A DNA stretch of 16,738 bases, from contig NBLS01000052.1 in NCBI GenBank assembly GCA_002084385.1, positions 1 to 16,738 of the forward strand, in the 5' to 3' direction. The first letter of the stretch is position 1, and each line of letters begins with the position of its first letter. The notes beneath the pieces were generated by a model. It saw nothing but the letters and a program-made list of their open reading frames with translations. It searched no databases and had not been told where the DNA came from. This DNA comes from Desulfobacteraceae bacterium 4572_19 (lineage in GTDB: Bacteria > Desulfobacterota > Desulfobacteria > Desulfobacterales > NBLS01). Shown piece by piece: positions 13,923 to 16,738 of the stretch. The position numbers and the translations under genes were made by a program.

Positions 13923-15164
13923 TTATTTTCCCATTAAATTAATAAACTCTTTAAAAAGATATGATGCATCATTAGGACCGGGTGACGCTTCGGGATGATA
14001 TTGAACTGCAAAAGCAGGCAATTTTGTATGCCTTATGCCTTCAACCGTATTATCATTTAAATTAATATGAGTTACTTGAACATCCTTACCATTCATACTT
14101 TTCATATTAACAGCAAATCCATGATTCTGGGATGTAATTTCAACTTTTCCGGTTAAAAGATTTTTTACAGGTTGATTACCTCCACGATGTCCAAATTTTA
14201 ATTTAAATGTTTTTCCACCAAGAGCAAGACATAGAATTTGATGTCCGAGGCAAATACCAAATATAGGCTTATACCCAAGGAGGTTTTTTACTGTTGAAAC
14301 AGCTGATACAACAGGTTCAGGATCGCCGGGACCATTTGATAAAAAAACACCATCAGGATTAATATTTTTTATAACCTCAAAGGAAGTCGATGCAGGTAGT
14401 ACTACTACTTCGCACCCTGCATTTTCAAGGCATCTTAAAATATTATATTTAACACCGAAATCCAAAACCACCACAGAATATTTTTCCTTAGGATATTTCC
14501 AGATATTTTTATCCAATACAGTATTTTTCAGTGCAATTTTTCCAATTTGAGAGGTTGTTTCCAAAGTGGGATTTATTTGAACATCATTTGCTTTGGATGT
14601 TGTGTTAGAAATAGTTTTATCTTTTATTGTGGCAGATAATTTTTCAGAATCTATTTTTGAATCCCAACGGTATGCAATTTTAGTGGAAATCTCTTCTGCA
14701 AGATTATACCCTTTCATCTGCTGAATATCATTTGCCCTTTTCATAAGAGACAAAGGGTTAAGATCGATTGTTGAAATAATTCCACGCATGGAACCTTCTC
14801 TACGAATATGTCTTGTTAAAGCACGAGTATCAATCTCTTCAATTCCAAGTATTTTCTGTTTTTTCAGGTAGTGAGCAAGAGGGGTTTCTGATCTAAAATT
14901 ACTTGGCTGACTTTGATATTCCCTTACAATAAAAGCTGATACCTGAATTTTATCAGATTCCACATCATGGACATTAACACCATAATTACCAATTAATGGA
15001 TAAGTCATGGTTACCATCTGTTTGTTATACGATGGATCTGTTAATATTTCCTGATAACCTGTCATACTGGTATTAAAAACAACCTCTCCACCTATTTCAC
15101 CACTTCCTGTAAAACTTCGACACGGAAATATACGTCCGTCTTCTAAAGCTAATAATGCTTTCAT
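13923..15164 (-). CDS. carA: Carbamoyl-phosphate synthase small subunit (glutamine amidotransferase)
   Basis: CarA hydrolyses glutamine and passes ammonia to CarB. I start it at ATG 15164, giving 413 residues beginning MKALLALEDGRIF, the canonical start; the frame extends to TTG at 15209, but those 15 extra residues (rich in Cys, Gly and Val) fit no CarA. GGAG lies 11 nt upstream. The N-terminal domain has SGEIGGEVVFNTSMTGYQEI and DTRALTRHIR. The class I amidotransferase domain has SNGPGDPEP, GICLGHQ with catalytic Cys305, and YHPEASPGP with His390 and Glu392. The linker between domains (about 165-228) is some 35-40 residues longer than in E. coli (382 residues), rich in Ser/Thr/Lys/Asn. Catalytic residues are intact. 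It is followed by the inserted AlbA/ATPase gene rather than carB. Confidence 0.95.
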   Translation of the reverse strand: MKALLALEDGRIFPCRSFTGSGEIGGEVVFNTSMTGYQEILTDPSYNKQMVTMTYPLIGNYGVNVHDVESDKIQVSAFIVREYQSQPSNFRSETPLAHYLKKQKILGIEEIDTRALTRHIRREGSMRGIISTIDLNPLSLMKRANDIQQMKGYNLAEEISTKIAYRWDSKIDSEKLSATIKDKTISNTTSKANDVQINPTLETTSQIGKIALKNTVLDKNIWKYPKEKYSVVVLDFGVKYNILRCLENAGCEVVVLPASTSFEVIKNINPDGVFLSNGPGDPEPVVSAVSTVKNLLGYKPIFGICLGHQILCLALGGKTFKLKFGHRGGNQPVKNLLTGKVEITSQNHGFAVNMKSMNGKDVQVTHINLNDNTVEGIRHTKLPAFAVQYHPEASPGPNDASYLFKEFINLMGK

Positions 15165-15211
15165 ATAATTAAATACTCCAATTCCAACTCCACAGTAAAG
15201 GCATAACAACG

Positions 15212-15298
15212 TATCCTGTTTAAATTTTAGGATAAATTTATTATTTCATAATAATTTATCCCTGATCTTATTGGTCTTTATTTTTTACAAATCATTTG
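15212..15298 (-). repeat. Dispersed repeat R2, copy 2 (uninterrupted)
   Basis: It begins TATCCTGTTTAAATTTTAGG and ends near TTTTTTACAAATCATTTG. A TATCCT/AGGATA dyad and a TAAATTTATTAT/ATAATAATTTA dyad lie inside. It is the empty-site counterpart of the copy at 7717-7859 and occupies the carA leader. Confidence 0.75.
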
Positions 15299-15358
15299 AT
15301 TCCATATCCGCCCAATCATTTTATTTATGGGAAAAGGCAGATATGGAATCGTTCCTAC
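15298..15358 (+). repeat. Dispersed palindromic repeat R3, copy 2
   Basis: The arms GATTCCATATCCGCCC (15298-15313) and GGCAGATATGGAATC (15336-15350) are followed by GTTCCTAC. It is the reverse complement of 6606-6665 with a few substitutions. Confidence 0.75.
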
Positions 15359-15369
15359 TTACAAACAAT

Positions 15370-15525
15370 GTAACCGTTCACGACCAAGAAATGTGATTTT
15401 TCGGCAATCTCACATTTGTAAGCGTTCACAAGTGCCTTATATTCCCATAACCAGCTTGTCATATAATAGTTGTCCTATATATGACAAGCTGGTTATGGGA
15501 AGATGAGGTGCTTGTGAACGCTTAC
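15370..15525 (+). mobile_element. IS66-like MITE family, copy h (156 bp, complete)
   Basis: Arm A (GTAACCGTTCACGACC..., with AAATGTGA/TCACATTT hairpin) is joined to module B at 15418. Module B is a 108-nt near-perfect palindrome with outer arms GTAAGCGTTCACAAG and CTTGTGAACGCTTAC and 22-bp inner arms (from CCCATAACCAG on the left to CTGGTTATGGG on the right). It is flanked by a perfect 8-bp direct repeat CAAACAAT (15362-15369 and 15526-15533). GTAA...TTAC termini with 8-bp duplications match the IS66 family. The right flank is 2 nt from the histidine kinase stop. Confidence 0.88.
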
Positions 15526-15535
15526 CAAACAATGT

Positions 15536-16738
15536 TCAAAGGGCAGGCAGATACAAATGACAAACTGTTCCTACGCCCAAATTACTTTCTAAAAATATAC
15601 ATCCACCATGGAACATTACAATGCTATATACCATGGCAAGACCAAGCCCTTGTCCCTTTTGAGTTCCTTTATCTTTCCCCGAAAAAAATGGATCAAAAGC
15701 TCTTTCTCTAACTTTATCAGACATCCCACAACCATTGTCTTCCACTACAATATGCACATATCTTCCGTTAGCAAGCCCTTTAATATTGTTTTTAACACTA
15801 TTTTTTTCAAGTATATTATTATTATTAACTATACACTCTTCGGCATTAACTTGCACAAATAAATTTGGATTTGCCCCTTTTTTCGTAATAGCTTCCAGAG
15901 CATTTTTTATAAGTCCCATAAAAATACGTTCCATATCTTCATGATTTGCCTTAATAAAATACTTTTGTGGCTGAACCAGATTTTCTTTGCGAAAATTTAT
16001 CTTAATATCTTTAAACTTATCCATAGCACTGGCAATACAGTTATAAATATCAATTTTTTCTTTTTGTGCAACCTTGCCGTTTACAAATTCCTGAATTTTC
16101 CTTATCAGTGTGGCTGCATTAAGCATGCCTTGTAAAGATCTGTCAATACACTCCTTTTGTTGTTCAGAAAAGTCATCTCTATCAAGGTTTAATAATTCAA
16201 CATTGCCCATAATTCCTGTTAGCAAATTATTAAAATCATGGGCAAAACCTCCGGCCATAGTTCCCAAAGCTTCCATTTTTCGGTTTATCTGAAGTTGCTC
16301 TGCAACAGCCTTTAAATCTTTTTCTGCTTGCTCCCGCTGTTTAATCTCTTTTATAGCTTTTTTATATAACTTATTATATTCTTGTACCCTCCTTGAAAGG
16401 TCAGAAACATCTTCAATAGAAAAAAGAGCGTAAAAACCTTCTCCTTCTATCGATGGTACTGCAATAACTGTTGTTTGCATTATTCGCAAAAGTCCGCCAT
16501 GCAGTTTTGATGAGATAATATTACCATGGAGCTGGGACGAAAAAATAGCAGGAGGCCCTCCTGAAAATATTGTATTTAAACGCATATTATAAGCAGGTTT
16601 CATTAAGTTCGGAAAAAAAATACCAAGATTTTTTCCTGTTATTTCATTACTTGATATTCCTGTCCAGTCCTCCATACACCTGTTCCAGAAAACAACCTGA
16701 TAATCACTTCGAACAGCAAACATACCGAGAGATGCATA
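15536..16738 (-). CDS. PAS-containing sensor histidine kinase (5' end outside window)
   Basis: The frame is open to the right edge; residues YASLG precede the internal Met at 16723, so the true start lies beyond the window. Counting from that Met: a PAS fold (about 1-105; VVFWNRCMEDWTGIS, EITGKNLG), a coiled-coil linker (about 108-148), a HisKA domain with GGFAHDFNNLLTGI (phospho-acceptor His162), and an ATPase domain with N-box KNALEAI (Asn274), VEDNGCGM, FDPFFSGKDKG and GQGLGLAMVYSIV. This is the HDFNN class, often coupled to a response regulator or receiver domain; no receiver is attached and no regulator gene follows, so the partner is elsewhere or upstream. No transmembrane segment is seen in the visible part. 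An Asn-rich patch lies at 300-313. The stop is 10 nt from MITE copy h. Confidence 0.92.
   Translation of the reverse strand, partial: YASLGMFAVRSDYQVVFWNRCMEDWTGISSNEITGKNLGIFFPNLMKPAYNMRLNTIFSGGPPAIFSSQLHGNIISSKLHGGLLRIMQTTVIAVPSIEGEGFYALFSIEDVSDLSRRVQEYNKLYKKAIKEIKQREQAEKDLKAVAEQLQINRKMEALGTMAGGFAHDFNNLLTGIMGNVELLNLDRDDFSEQQKECIDRSLQGMLNAATLIRKIQEFVNGKVAQKEKIDIYNCIASAMDKFKDIKINFRKENLVQPQKYFIKANHEDMERIFMGLIKNALEAITKKGANPNLFVQVNAEECIVNNNNILEKNSVKNNIKGLANGRYVHIVVEDNGCGMSDKVRERAFDPFFSGKDKGTQKGQGLGLAMVYSIVMFHGGCIFLESNLGVGTVCHLYLPAL

Larger units (their letters stand above)
15210..15535. other. 326-bp intergenic region made almost entirely of repeats
   Basis: Between the histidine kinase stop and the carA leader lie, in order on the plus strand, R2 copy 2, R3 copy 2 and MITE copy h. 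Very little unique sequence is left for a carA promoter, so any carA promoter is either inside a repeat or in the few bases between them. I see no confident -35/-10 pair. Confidence 0.7.

Noticed and set aside
15165..15209. Longer CarA starting at TTG 15209
   Set aside because: The extra 15 residues resemble no CarA, and the ATG at 15164 gives the canonical MKALLALEDG start with GGAG upstream.
16721..16723. ATG at 16723 as the histidine kinase start
   Set aside because: The frame continues to the window edge with residues that fit the beginning of a PAS domain, so the Met is internal.

Overview
The window is AT-rich (roughly one third G+C by eye) and looks like a chromosomal segment of a low-GC Desulfobacterota member (Desulfobacterales-like). 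That placement is an inference from the gene order (probable rplY tail, pth, carD/cdnL, rluD-type pseudouridine synthase) and the protein styles; no rRNA or other definitive marker is present. I see no tRNA, rRNA, CRISPR array or complete transposase gene.

Layout. Plus strand, 1-2835: the acidic tail of a probable ribosomal protein L25, three tandem hairpin repeats, pth, a repeat-containing 400-bp gap, a CarD/CdnL-type RNA-polymerase regulator, and an RluA/RluD-family pseudouridine synthase that overlaps carD. Minus strand, 2940-16738, read right to left: an incomplete PAS/histidine kinase at the window edge; carA; an AlbA_2/ATPase regulator-like gene sitting between carA and carB; a broken carB; purF; a radical SAM/SPASM-like protein; and a two-gene unit of a lysine-rich winged-helix protein plus a PreP-like M16C zinc peptidase. 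CarA, CarB and PurF all use glutamine amide nitrogen, or ammonia from it, for pyrimidine/arginine and purine precursor synthesis, so the car-pur block is one metabolic unit with a foreign-looking gene inside it.

The most distinctive content is a family of small palindromic elements. At least seven full or partial copies share ends GTAA[C/G]CGTTCAC. Three have GTAA...TTAC termini flanked by 8-bp direct repeats (8/8, 7/8 and 7/8 matches). GTAA ends with 8-bp target duplications are hallmarks of the IS66 transposon family, so I read these as IS66-type non-autonomous elements (MITEs). They are modular: a short arm A with a small hairpin, with or without a hairpin module B that reaches 108 nt. One copy interrupts another repeat whose uninterrupted form is also in this window. 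One sits exactly on a stop codon. One supplies the last residues of the M16C peptidase. Most lie at gene 3' ends.

Several genes show damage or remodelling. carB has an out-of-frame deletion of about 120 nt near its start (real, or an assembly collapse), and a long in-frame NIPD-like repeat insertion between its halves. PurF ends early and lacks one of the usual Fe-S cysteines. The 3' end of the rluD-like gene is antisense to the start of a truncated PF09720-type antitoxin gene. Two further dispersed repeat families (R2, R3) occur near the radical SAM gene and upstream of carA.
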